From Micromonospora eburnea (GTDB taxonomy: Bacteria; Actinomycetota; Actinomycetes; Mycobacteriales; Micromonosporaceae), in the NCBI RefSeq assembly GCF_900090225.1, contig NZ_FMHY01000002.1, positions 3,224,001 through 3,288,000 on the forward strand: a stretch of DNA of 64,000 nucleotides. Reading direction: 5' to 3'. The position numbers were made by a program, and so were the translations under genes. Each line of letters begins with the position of its first letter. Position 1 is the first letter of the stretch. This document shows positions 27,917-36,163 of this stretch, one piece after another. The notes beneath the pieces were generated by a model, which worked only from the letters and a program-made list of their open reading frames with translations, was not told the DNA's origin and did not search any database.

Positions 27917-28878
27917 TGGCCACCATTCCCTGGCTGGTGGACGTGTTGCGGGCGGCCGGGGTGCAGGTCGTCGTCGAGGGTGACTGGCTTAATCGGATGC
28001 GCCCCGGCTCCTTCGACCCGATCGGGGTGCTGTGGCACCACACAGCGGCTACCTCCAGCGCCACCAACCCGCACCCGGCACTCAACATCTGCATCAACGG
28101 CCGGTCCGACCTGCCTGGCCCGCTCTGCCAGGCGCTCGTCGACTACCACGGCGTCTTCCACGTGATCTCGGCCGGACGCTGCAACCACGCGGGTACCAGC
28201 CGGGGCAGCGGGCCGATCCCGGCCGGTGACGGCAACACCATGCTGATCGGGTGGGAGATCGACTACAACGGGGTCAACCAGGAGATGACCGCGGCCCAGT
28301 ACAACGCCTCCATCGCCGCCACCGCCGCCGTCCTCACCCGGCTCGGCAAGGACGCCAGCTACGCCCGTGGGCACCGGGAGACCAGCACCACCGGCAAGAT
28401 CGACCCGTCCTTCATCGACTTGGACGTGATGCGGGCGGACGTCGCCGCGAAGATGGCCGGCGGCACCGCGTGGTCCTCGATCGTGGACAACGCCACCGCT
28501 GGACGCTTCACCGCCAGCGCGAACTGGGGTGTGTCGTCGTACTCCGGGCAGCGCTACGGCGCGGACTATCGCTTCGCGGACCCGGTCGCGGCCAGCGATG
28601 CGGCCTGGTACAAGTTCAACGTCCCAGCCACCGCCAACTACCGCGTCGAAGCCTGGTGGCCGGCCAACGCTGGCTACAACAGCGCGACGCCGTACATCAT
28701 CGCCACCACGAGCGGTAACCAGACCGTCTACGTCGACCAGCGGGCGACCGGCGGGCAGTGGCGTACCCTCGGCACCTTCGCCCTGCCAGCGGGTGATGCC
28801 AACCGGGTGGCGGTGAGCCGGTGGAGCTCAGGCAGCGGCCTGGTCATCGCCGACGCCGTCCGGCTCACCCGGGTCTGA
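27916..28878 (+). CDS. N-acetylmuramoyl-L-alanine amidase with C-terminal golvesin-type domain
   Basis: 320 residues from the ATG at 27916. The Amidase_2/PGRP domain (1-190) has zinc-ligand His in GVLWHHTAATSS and ARGHRETSTTGKIDPSFID, with VDYHGVFHVISAGRCNHAG and IGWEIDYNG between them. A golvesin C-terminal-like/CBM-like beta domain follows (YRVEAWWPANAGYNSATPYI, ending ADAVRLTRV). It cleaves the amide between muramic acid and the peptide stem. The protein has no signal peptide of its own. The upstream microORF carries one, so export or internal use is an open question. Confidence 0.88.
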   Translation: MATIPWLVDVLRAAGVQVVVEGDWLNRMRPGSFDPIGVLWHHTAATSSATNPHPALNICINGRSDLPGPLCQALVDYHGVFHVISAGRCNHAGTSRGSGPIPAGDGNTMLIGWEIDYNGVNQEMTAAQYNASIAATAAVLTRLGKDASYARGHRETSTTGKIDPSFIDLDVMRADVAAKMAGGTAWSSIVDNATAGRFTASANWGVSSYSGQRYGADYRFADPVAASDAAWYKFNVPATANYRVEAWWPANAGYNSATPYIIATTSGNQTVYVDQRATGGQWRTLGTFALPAGDANRVAVSRWSSGSGLVIADAVRLTRV

Positions 28879-28886
28879 CGGGCCAG

Positions 28887-28913
28887 CGCCGGGGCCCCAC
28901 CGGGGCCCCGGCG
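28887..28913 (+). terminator. Hairpin terminator of the amidase gene
   Basis: Perfect 12-bp stem CGCCGGGGCCCC / GGGGCCCCGGCG with a 3-nt loop, 8 bp after the stop. Confidence 0.75.
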
Positions 28914-29049
28914 AGGTCGTCCCAGATCGGCACGATCGGGGCTTTGAAGGTGCTGGTGAGCAACACAGGGCGCACTACCGATACCAGCACGGCTACGCCT
29001 TCTCCACGCTGATTGAGCAGCGGTGGACCCTGGCCCGGGCGGCGGGCCG

Positions 29050-29736
29050 TCAGGTGTCGCCGACCGGCGGAGGTTCGGCGAAGGCGCCGGCGGATGCGGC
29101 GATGGCGGCGGTTCTGGCCGCGTGGTCGGGCAGGCCCGGGTCGGGTGGCGTTCGGAGAAGCACCAGCTGGTGGTACAGCGGCGCGGTGGCGGCGATGAGC
29201 AGTCGCCGGGCGTCGGTGTGCGGCGGGAGTTCGCCGCGCCCGATGGCCTGGCGGACGATGCTCTCGCAGCGGATGTACCGGTCCTCCCAGAGTCGCCGTT
29301 GGGCGCGGTCGGCCTTCTCGGAGCGGAACGAGGCAGCGATCAGGGCCGCCACGATCGGCGGTTGTGCGGTCAGTGCGTCCTGGATTTCATGGTTCAGCGC
29401 GGCCAGATCTCCTCTCAGGGAGCCGGTGTCCGGGGGCTGCCAGGCGTCGTCGTTCGCCGCGTCGAGGACGTCGGCGAGCAGGCCGCCGACGTCCTCCCAG
29501 CGCCGGTACACCGTCGCGCGGTGCACGCCGGCGCGGGCGGCGACGGCCTCCATGGTGAGGCCGTCGTAACCGCGCTCTCCGAGCTCTGCGAGGACCGCGT
29601 CGAGCACCTGGGCACGGGTACGGGCGGTACGGCCGCCAGGGCGGCGTCGGGGCGGTGACACGGGTCGGGCGTCCTCCGGTCGGGGTGCTGGGAGAGCCGT
29701 CGCCGGTGATTCGGTTGCTCGGTGGGCCGGCGTCAT
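29050..29736 (-). CDS. TetR-family transcriptional regulator
   Basis: 228 residues. After a disordered N-terminal tail of about 35 residues comes the TetR helix-turn-helix: RAQVLDAVLAELGERGYDGL, TMEAVAARAGVHRATVYRRW, then the C-terminal ligand-binding domain (TetR_C_11-like; LRGDLAALNHEIQDALT). It is divergent from the ABC-F remnant and the two resistance-type genes, which it may have controlled. Confidence 0.9.
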   Translation of the reverse strand: MTPAHRATESPATALPAPRPEDARPVSPPRRRPGGRTARTRAQVLDAVLAELGERGYDGLTMEAVAARAGVHRATVYRRWEDVGGLLADVLDAANDDAWQPPDTGSLRGDLAALNHEIQDALTAQPPIVAALIAASFRSEKADRAQRRLWEDRYIRCESIVRQAIGRGELPPHTDARRLLIAATAPLYHQLVLLRTPPDPGLPDHAARTAAIAASAGAFAEPPPVGDT

Positions 29737-29856
29737 GGCAGGATCTTAATGCATCAGTTGTCGCAGTAGTGGAGTCATCGATGCTCTTCCGAAGTGTTCG
29801 CCCGGCCGTGCGGCCCTTGCCGGCCGCCCCATCCTCGAATGCTTCGGAGTGCCCGC

Positions 29857-30325
29857 ATGCCTACCCAGATCACCGCATTCGCCGTCAGCGGGTCCTCGGA
29901 CAGCCGGCTCGTCCTTGACCCGGTGACCGGTTCGCTCGTCAGGGGCGAGCGAACCGGGATCATCGGTGAGAACGGATTCGGCAAGGCCACCGTGCTGCGC
30001 CTGCTCGCCGGGCGCGAACCGTCCGATCGGGGAGAGGTCGTCGTCCGGGCCGACGGCGGCGTCGGCCACCTCGCCCAGGACGGGCGGCTACCGCCACGCG
30101 ACCGTCCAGTAGCTCATCGACCGGGCTCTGAGCGCAGTTGGTCAGGCGGGGGAGGCCGCCGGGTACGGCGAACGGCTGCGGTCGCCCGCCCGGGTCGAGG
30201 AACTGGCCCTCGCCGACTACGACGCCACCTTCGTCATCGTCGGCCACGATCGCCGGCTGCGCCGGCGTTGGCAGGGCGCCCACCTGCCCGTACCGCCGGC
30301 ACCGGCGTCCGCCGCCAACGCCTGA
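29857..30325 (+). pseudogene. ABC-F ATPase remnant (ribosome-protection type)
   Basis: The N-terminal end (ATG 29857; MPTQITAFAVSGSSDSRLVL) carries a first nucleotide-binding region with a Walker A-like IIGENGFGKATVLRLLAG, in which the Ser/Thr after Lys is replaced by Ala. After about 250 bp the frame is lost, and another frame holds only the extreme C-terminus (ELALADYDATFVIVGHDRRL, stop 30325). More than 1 kb of a normal ABC-F gene is missing. Intact relatives give resistance to macrolides, lincosamides or streptogramins. Confidence 0.75.
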
Positions 30326-30365
30326 CGCGCCCGCAAAAACACGCCCTTCAGGAAGGAAACGATTA

Positions 30366-31022
30366 GTGACGCTGCCTGTGCCCGCTGACCCGACCGTGGT
30401 GCACCCGATGCCCGAGCAACCGCGGGTGGTGCTGCTGAAACCGCTGGTCACCTCACCACTGATCGAAGCCGGAGAGTTCTCCTACTACGACGACCCGGAT
30501 GATCCGAACACCTTCGAGACCCGCAACGTGCTGTACCACTACGGGCCGGAGCGGCTGGTCATCGGAAAGTTCTGCGCGTTGGGCGAGGGCGTGCGGTTCA
30601 TCATGAACGGTGCCAACCACCGCATGGATGGCCCCTCGACCTTCCCCTTCCCGATCATGGGCGGTTCCTGGGCCGAGCACTTCGACCTCATCACCGGCCT
30701 GCCCGGGCGGGGCGACACCGTGGTGGGCAACGACGTCTGGCTCGGATACCGATCCATGGTGATGCCCGGCGTCCGCATCGGTCACGGAGCGATCGTCGCC
30801 TCCGGATCCGTCGTCGTCGACGACGTCCCCGACTACGCCATCGTCGGCGGCAACCCCGCCCGGCTCATCCGTCGCCGCTACAGCGACGCGGACATCGACC
30901 GCCTCCTCGCCCTGGCCTGGTGGGACTGGCCGCTCCAGCACCTCACCGAGCACATCCGCACGATCATGTCCGGAAGCATCGACGACCTGGAGAACGTGGC
31001 GCCTGCGCCTCCGCACCGGTGA
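30366..31022 (+). CDS. Vat-like streptogramin/xenobiotic O-acetyltransferase
   Basis: 218 residues from the GTG at 30366 (AGGAAGG upstream). It is a left-handed beta-helix acetyltransferase of the Vat/CatB group: GEFSYYDDPDDPNTFETRNV, VIGKFCALGEGVRFIMNGAN with the catalytic His in GANHRMDG, then hexapeptide repeats (TVVGNDVWLGYRSMVMPGVR; GAIVASGSVVVDDVPDYAIV) and PARLIRRRY. Family members acetylate streptogramin A or chloramphenicol with acetyl-CoA. Sitting between an ABC-F remnant and an Ere-like esterase, a resistance role is likely but unproven. Confidence 0.88.
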   Translation: MTLPVPADPTVVHPMPEQPRVVLLKPLVTSPLIEAGEFSYYDDPDDPNTFETRNVLYHYGPERLVIGKFCALGEGVRFIMNGANHRMDGPSTFPFPIMGGSWAEHFDLITGLPGRGDTVVGNDVWLGYRSMVMPGVRIGHGAIVASGSVVVDDVPDYAIVGGNPARLIRRRYSDADIDRLLALAWWDWPLQHLTEHIRTIMSGSIDDLENVAPAPPHR

Positions 31023-31077
31023 TCCACTCGCGTACCAGCACCGCAGCGTTCCAGCAGCACAGAATCGAGCAATCAGC

Positions 31078-32373
31078 ATGCCAGTTCCGTCCCACCACAC
31101 CCCGTTCGTCGACTGGCTTCGCGGCCACGCCGTCCCGCTCACCCACCTCGACCCGTCGGCGCCGCTCGACGATCTGGAGCCGCTGCGCGAAGTCATCGGC
31201 AACGCGCGCGTCGTCGCGATCGGTGAGAACTCCCACTTCATCACCGAGTTCTCGCTCATGCGCCAGCGCATCCTGCGATTCCTGGTCGAACGCTGCGGCT
31301 TCACCGTCCTGGCCTTCGAATACGGCTTCAGCGAAGGCTTCCCCCTCGACACCTGGGCCCAGGGGGAGGGGACGGACCATGATCTGCCGGCCCAGCTCGC
31401 CGCGGCGATTCCGGTGGGGGTCGATGAGCCACTGCGCTGGATACGCCGACACAACGCCACCGCCGACGTGCCGGTGCGTTTTGCCGGGATCGACATTCCG
31501 GCGGCCGGTGGGTCCTTGCTTCCCGCACTGGCCCCGGTCGCCGACTACCTGCGCCAGGTCGACCCCGAGACCCTGCCGGCGATCCAGGCGGCGATGCGGA
31601 TCGCCGACTCGTTCGCCGGTGCCTCCGCGGCTGCGGCCGCACCGGCCTGGACGCGTCTGACCGCCGCCGAGCAGGACGCTCTCAGCGCGATCCTGATGCG
31701 CCTGCTCATCCGGTTCCGCGCCGTCGCACCGCTCTACGTCTCCCGCGGGGACCAGCACAGCTACGACATCGCCGTGCGCCGCCTCGAAGCCGCCTGTCAC
31801 GCCGACTACAGCTTCCGCGCCATGGCCGACCTCTTCGCCGGCACCGGCCTGACCGCCGACACCTCGGCCCGCGACGTCTACATGGCCGGGTCGGTCCTGT
31901 GGCACCTGGAGCGCCTCGAACCAGGGACCCGCATCGTGTTGGCGGCCCACAACGCCCACATCCAGAAAACGCCGGTCTCCTTCGACGGCCACCTCACGGG
32001 GCTGCCCATGGGGCAGCACCTGCACAACTTCCTGGGCGATGACTACGTCGCCCTTGCCCTGAGCAGCATTGCCGGACACACCGCCGACATGCGCCCCGAC
32101 GAGAACGCTCGCTTCGGTTTCGCGATCGACAACAACGAGCTGCCACCGCCCGAGCCGGGAAGCATCGAGGCCGCCTTCGCCGACGCCGGCCTCGGGCTGA
32201 GCATCGCCGATCTCCGCCAGGCGCGTACGGGGGCAGCCGGCGACATCGAACCTTTCCCTGGCCCCGACCGCATCCGGATCCAGAGCGCGTACGTGCACAC
32301 ACCCGTCCTCGACGCGTTCGACGGCATCCTCAACACGCCGACCTCCACCGTCGCCGCCGACATCCAGACCTGA
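31078..32373 (+). CDS. Erythromycin esterase-family protein
   Basis: 431 residues. Motifs of the Ere/succinoglycan-biosynthesis family are present: VVAIGENSHFITEFSLMRQR with the catalytic His, VLAFEYGFSEGFPLDTWAQG, and RIVLAAHNAHIQK with a second conserved His. Ere enzymes hydrolyse the macrolactone of 14-membered macrolides; many relatives have other or unknown substrates. It follows the acetyltransferase by 55 bp on the same strand, so the two are probably co-transcribed. Confidence 0.85.
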   Translation: MPVPSHHTPFVDWLRGHAVPLTHLDPSAPLDDLEPLREVIGNARVVAIGENSHFITEFSLMRQRILRFLVERCGFTVLAFEYGFSEGFPLDTWAQGEGTDHDLPAQLAAAIPVGVDEPLRWIRRHNATADVPVRFAGIDIPAAGGSLLPALAPVADYLRQVDPETLPAIQAAMRIADSFAGASAAAAAPAWTRLTAAEQDALSAILMRLLIRFRAVAPLYVSRGDQHSYDIAVRRLEAACHADYSFRAMADLFAGTGLTADTSARDVYMAGSVLWHLERLEPGTRIVLAAHNAHIQKTPVSFDGHLTGLPMGQHLHNFLGDDYVALALSSIAGHTADMRPDENARFGFAIDNNELPPPEPGSIEAAFADAGLGLSIADLRQARTGAAGDIEPFPGPDRIRIQSAYVHTPVLDAFDGILNTPTSTVAADIQT

Positions 32374-32535
32374 GCTTCCCGACCTCCCGATGCGGCGTAC
32401 GCTGCGGTTCGGGCAGCGCCCGGCCCGGCGGTAGATCCGGATGCGATCGAAGGGGTGGGTAACGGCACGCGCGTTGGTTCGCGGCGTGCCTCAGCGGCTG
32501 GCCGCGATGGATCGGGACTGTCGGTCATCACTCTT

Positions 32536-33096
32536 ATGATCGCGGCCATGTCGGCTGCCTTCACCACGTTGTGGACCCATGACGTCTGCCGGGAGCTTCG
32601 CAGGCACCGCGTCGGTGAGCGGCCCCCGGTGGCGTTCAGCGGGGTGCACCAGTCTCTTCCCAGCTGGACCAGCGTCGGTGCCGGCGACGAGGTCTTCGCG
32701 CTGCATGTCAACCGATGCGTGGTCTACCTGGTGAGCCGTCTGCGCGTCATCGACAAGCAGCGGCACGAGTGTTGCGGCCCCGCTCCCGCCAGCTGGCGCG
32801 ACCCGGCGTACCCGGGTCACGGCGCCTGGGCGATGCTCGGCGCCGCCGGATGCGGGGCGAGCCCGGTACATGTCGAGGCGACACCGGTCCGCTTCGACGT
32901 CGCCATCCCGGGCGACCTGCTCAGCACGCTGACCTGGCGCAACCGACGCGGAGAACAACGTACTTTGAAGTACGTCGTCAACGGCCGCCTCGAACGCTCC
33001 GTCAGCCTCCAGAGCATCCGTCGTCTGACCGACGAATCCACCGGTCGATTGGCTGCCCTGCTCGATAGTTCGCCGCCCCCGAACCGCACGCCATAA
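32536..33096 (+). CDS. Hypothetical protein, possible PUA/EVE-like fold
   Basis: About 186 residues (ATG at 32536 or 32548). The central segment (SWTSVGAGDEVFALHVNRCV, then YLVSRLRVIDKQ) resembles the barrel strands of EVE/PUA-like domains. The C-terminal half has LTWRNRRGEQRTLKYVVNGR and a helical end. No catalytic motif is visible and I do not recognise the family. Confidence 0.6.
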   Translation: MIAAMSAAFTTLWTHDVCRELRRHRVGERPPVAFSGVHQSLPSWTSVGAGDEVFALHVNRCVVYLVSRLRVIDKQRHECCGPAPASWRDPAYPGHGAWAMLGAAGCGASPVHVEATPVRFDVAIPGDLLSTLTWRNRRGEQRTLKYVVNGRLERSVSLQSIRRLTDESTGRLAALLDSSPPPNRTP

Positions 33097-33421
33097 ATCC
33101 TCCAGGCGCATCATGGTCGGCAGCCATCCTTGACAGCCGACGCGCCTCGGCGACGGTTGAGGATGCTGGGCGACGTCTTCACCGGGTTCCGCCCGCCCGG
33201 TTCCGCCGGCTGGTCGCCGAACGCCGCGGCGACACGACCGCCGAAGGACGGCCGGGCCTTGACGCGATGCGGCCGGCGCCGGTCAGAGTGGCGAGCACGG
33301 TGGCCACCGCGCGGCCCGTCTGATGCGGGCCAGCAGCCGGGTGGCCACGGCCACCGGATGGTTCGGGGCGATCGCGGGATGGTGGCGAATCGGGCTGGAC
33401 CTGACTCCCCGCCTGGGCCGT
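33097..33421. other. Intergenic, no gene recognised
   Basis: 325 bp between the convergent hypothetical and sensor-kinase genes. It has no motif-bearing frame and no clear hairpin. Confidence 0.45.
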
Positions 33422-35080
33422 TCACTGGTCCGCGCGGGGCAGCGTGATGGTGAATGTCGTTCCGACGCCGACCTCACTCGCGACCGTGATCGTGCCCTGG
33501 TGATCGGTGACGATCTGCCGGGCGATGGCGAGGCCGAGGCCACTGCCCCCGGTACGGCGGCCCCGTGCGGCGTCGGCCCGCCAGAACCGGTCGAACACGT
33601 GCGGCAGCGCGTCCGCTGCGATTCCCGAGCCGGTGTCGACGACCCGGACGATCGCCTGTGTTTCGGTGCGGTTCGCGACCAGCCGGACGCTGCCGCCCGC
33701 AGTGGTCGCCCGCAGTGCGTTGGTGACGAGATTGCCCACCACCTGGCGGAGCCGGTCGGGATCGGCGTGTACCGCAACCGGCTCAGCCTCCACGCGCAAC
33801 GACACCCCGGCTGACTCCGCCCGGGCGTGGTGGGCGGTGCCGCAGGTCTCCAGGAGTTCGGCCAGATCCACCGCGACCCGGTGGTACGCCAGGTTGCCGG
33901 CCTCGGCCAGGGCCAGGTCCTGTAGGTCATCGACAATGCGCTGTTGCAGCACCGCCTCTTCGAGCAGCGAGGCGTAGAGCTCCTGGTCCGGGGTGATCAC
34001 GCCGTCGGAGAGCGCCTCGAGATAGCCGCGCAGGTTGGCCAGCGGGGTACGCAGCTCATGTGCGACGTCGGCGACCAGCCGGCGTTGCCGCTCCTCCCCG
34101 CGTTGCAGGGAGTCTGCCATGCGGTTGAACGACCGGGCCAGCTCCGCCAGCTCGTCGTTGCCCCGCACCGGAACCCGCCCGGTGAGGTCGCCCCGACCGA
34201 GCCGCTGGGCGGCCGCGGTGAGCGTGTCGATGGGGCGTAGCACCCGCCGGCTCAGCAGCACGGTGCCGATGACCGCGACCGCCGCAACGCCTGCCGCTGC
34301 GGCGAGCAGTGGACCGGCGGCCAACACGGAAGCCGGATCGCCGCGAGCGCCGAGGTAGACCCGGGCGGGGACCGGTGCGACGTCACTGATCGCGTTGGTG
34401 AAGGCTTGAGCCAGGCAGGAATCAGGTGTTCCCACCGTCGGGGTGGCACAGACCAGCATCCAGGCAGGGTCCAGCACGTCCCGGCCTGGGCCCGCCGCGA
34501 TGTCGCGGCAGCTCTTGACGATGTCGTTGGCGGCCTGGCGGCCGTGCCAGCCGGCCGTGTTCAGGTCGGCGTCGAACTGCGGCACTCCCGTGCTGGTGGG
34601 TACGGCGACAACCGGGACGTGCTCCCGCGTCAGGCAGGCCGCGAACCGCACGCCGGTGCGGTAGGCGGCGATCGCGCCGACCAGACCTTTCTCCCGGCCC
34701 GCCGGATCCGTTGGCAATGCGGCCAGATTCAATGCCGGGCGCGGGTCGACGAACCCGACCGTCATGCCGAGCGGCCGGGCGGTGCGTTTCTCCTGGGTGT
34801 CGGTGTCCACGATCACCTGGCCCGTGTCGGCGACCAGGTGGATCCGCTGACCGGTCTGGGTGCGCAGCTCCCGCACCAGGTTGGGCACGCCCTCCCAGGT
34901 GCCGTGCTGGCTGCCGTACGCCCTGAGTCGGTCGACGACCTCGTCGAGTTGCGCCCGGTCGGCGGAGGCCGAGTCGTTGATCTGTCGCGAGGCCTGTCGC
35001 AGGGTCAGCCACGCGGTCGCCGCGGTCGCGCTCACCGCGACGAGGATGACCAGCCAGAGCACCCGGAGCCGGAAACTCAC
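33422..35080 (-). CDS. Sensor histidine kinase (OmpR-type, VanS/BaeS-like)
   Basis: 552 residues. TM1 is at about 7-27, and a large extracytoplasmic sensor of about 220 residues carries four Cys. TM2 is near 255-275 (LLAAAAGVAAVAVIGTVLL). HAMP follows (RRVLRPIDTLTAAAQRLGRG), then HisKA with phospho-acceptor His in VADVAHELRTPLANLRGYLE. HATPase_c has N-box VVGNLVTNALRAT and G boxes DTGSGIAADALP and GGSGLGLAIARQI. Its start overlaps the regulator gene by 4 bp. It is divergent from the alr-ddl-murG-vanX operon, so it probably senses a cell-wall-active signal. Confidence 0.92.
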   Translation of the reverse strand: MSFRLRVLWLVILVAVSATAATAWLTLRQASRQINDSASADRAQLDEVVDRLRAYGSQHGTWEGVPNLVRELRTQTGQRIHLVADTGQVIVDTDTQEKRTARPLGMTVGFVDPRPALNLAALPTDPAGREKGLVGAIAAYRTGVRFAACLTREHVPVVAVPTSTGVPQFDADLNTAGWHGRQAANDIVKSCRDIAAGPGRDVLDPAWMLVCATPTVGTPDSCLAQAFTNAISDVAPVPARVYLGARGDPASVLAAGPLLAAAAGVAAVAVIGTVLLSRRVLRPIDTLTAAAQRLGRGDLTGRVPVRGNDELAELARSFNRMADSLQRGEERQRRLVADVAHELRTPLANLRGYLEALSDGVITPDQELYASLLEEAVLQQRIVDDLQDLALAEAGNLAYHRVAVDLAELLETCGTAHHARAESAGVSLRVEAEPVAVHADPDRLRQVVGNLVTNALRATTAGGSVRLVANRTETQAIVRVVDTGSGIAADALPHVFDRFWRADAARGRRTGGSGLGLAIARQIVTDHQGTITVASEVGVGTTFTITLPRADQ

Positions 35081-35817
35081 CGGCTGGCTCCGGGCCTGCC
35101 CCCGTGCGTCGGCGTCGCCGCCCGTTCCGGCTCCGGTTCGGCGAGCCGGTAGCCGCGGCCGTAGACGGTCTGCACGTACCGCGGCTCGGCAACGTCGTCC
35201 TCGACCTTACGGCGGAGGTTCATCACGTGCGCGTCGACGGTGCGTTCGAGCACGTAATGATCGAATCCGAAGGCGCGGTCGATGATCTGCGCCCGGGTGA
35301 ACACCCGCCCGGGCTCGCCGGCGAGCACCTCGAGGATGCCGAACTCCTTGGCCGTCAGGGCGACCGGCCGGCCACCGACGCGTACCTCGAACCGGCCGGC
35401 GTCCACCTCGAGCTCGCCGACGCGCAGCACCGCCCGGTTGTCGGCGCTCACCACCCGGGCCCGGCGCAGCAGCGCCCGTACCCGAGCGGCCAACTCCCGC
35501 GGGCTGTACGGTTTGGTGAGGTAGTCGTCGGCGCCAAGATCGAGACCCAGCAGGACGTCGTCCTCGGTGGTACGGGCGGTCAACAGCAGGATCGGAATCT
35601 CTGATTCCGCGCGCAGGATCCGGCATACGTCGAGGCCGTCGACGACCGGCATCATCACGTCGAGGATCACCAGGTCCGGCCGCCGGGACCGGCACTGGTC
35701 CAGCGCGGCCCGCCCGTCGCCGACCAGCAGCACGCTGTGCCCCTCGCGTTCGAGATAGAGCCGTACCAGGTTGGCCTGCTTGGGGTCGTCCTCGGCGACC
35801 AGGATCCGCGCGCTCAT
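35077..35817 (-). CDS. OmpR/PhoB-family response regulator (VanR-like position)
   Basis: About 246 residues (ATG at 35817; 35826 also possible). The receiver has VAEDDPKQANLVRLYLEREG, phospho-acceptor Asp in LVILDVMMPVVDGLDVC and Lys in DYLTKPYSPREL. The winged-helix domain has ALTAKEFGILEVLAGEPGRV and ERTVDAHVMNLRRKVED, ending VQTVYGRGYRL. Regulators of this class bind 11-bp direct repeats, and such repeats lie in the divergent promoter region. Confidence 0.93.
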   Translation of the reverse strand: MSARILVAEDDPKQANLVRLYLEREGHSVLLVGDGRAALDQCRSRRPDLVILDVMMPVVDGLDVCRILRAESEIPILLLTARTTEDDVLLGLDLGADDYLTKPYSPRELAARVRALLRRARVVSADNRAVLRVGELEVDAGRFEVRVGGRPVALTAKEFGILEVLAGEPGRVFTRAQIIDRAFGFDHYVLERTVDAHVMNLRRKVEDDVAEPRYVQTVYGRGYRLAEPEPERAATPTHGGRPGASR

Positions 35818-35863
35818 GTTCCCCATTCTGGCTGGTGGTGGCGGGGGTCAAGTAAACCCGAAA

Positions 35864-35954
35864 CCTGTGAAGAACTGATGTGGGCGGGCTCCGGAGATCG
35901 GCGGGCGGGATATCCGCACAGCTGGCCCACGGTTTCTTCAAGGGTTCTTCACAG
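35864..35954. promoter_or_regulatory. Divergent promoter with 11-bp-spaced boxes and inverted repeat
   Basis: CTGTGAAGAAC (35865-35875) and GTTCTTCACAG (35944-35954) form a perfect 11-bp inverted pair. Beside the right one, TTTCTTCA (35933) and GTTCTTCA (35944) repeat at 11-bp spacing, the period used by PhoB/VanR-type regulators. One half-site set faces the regulator gene, the other the cell-wall operon. Confidence 0.55.
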
Positions 35955-35995
35955 CCGGCTGCCTACCGTGCCGTCATGCCAGTCAGGAGCCGGTC

Positions 35996-36163
35996 ATGAC
36001 CTTCGAACCAGCACACCCAGGCCGCCGCGACGAGCAACAGCGGCGGGCGGTCCGGCGGCGGATCCGGGAGACGCTCGCGGTGCGCCGGGCCGCTGCTGTC
36101 GGCGGGCACGGGGCCGCCGAACCGCAGGGTGAACCGCCCGTCGAAGCCGAGGCTGCCAGGTGA
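35996..36163 (+). CDS. Small charged protein (55 aa), first gene of the cell-wall operon
   Basis: ATG at 35996 after an AGGAG site, stop at 36163. It is a basic helical N-terminal half (DEQQRRAVRRRIRETLAVRR) with an acidic, Glu/Pro-rich tail. The good ribosome-binding site and the 4-bp GTGA overlap with the racemase start argue that it is real. The function is unknown; it may be a coupling leader or a small partner protein. Confidence 0.6.
   Translation: MTFEPAHPGRRDEQQRRAVRRRIRETLAVRRAAAVGGHGAAEPQGEPPVEAEAAR

Noticed and set aside
30964..32298. 444-residue minus-strand open frame
   Set aside because: Antisense to the Ere-like esterase gene; no recognisable domain.
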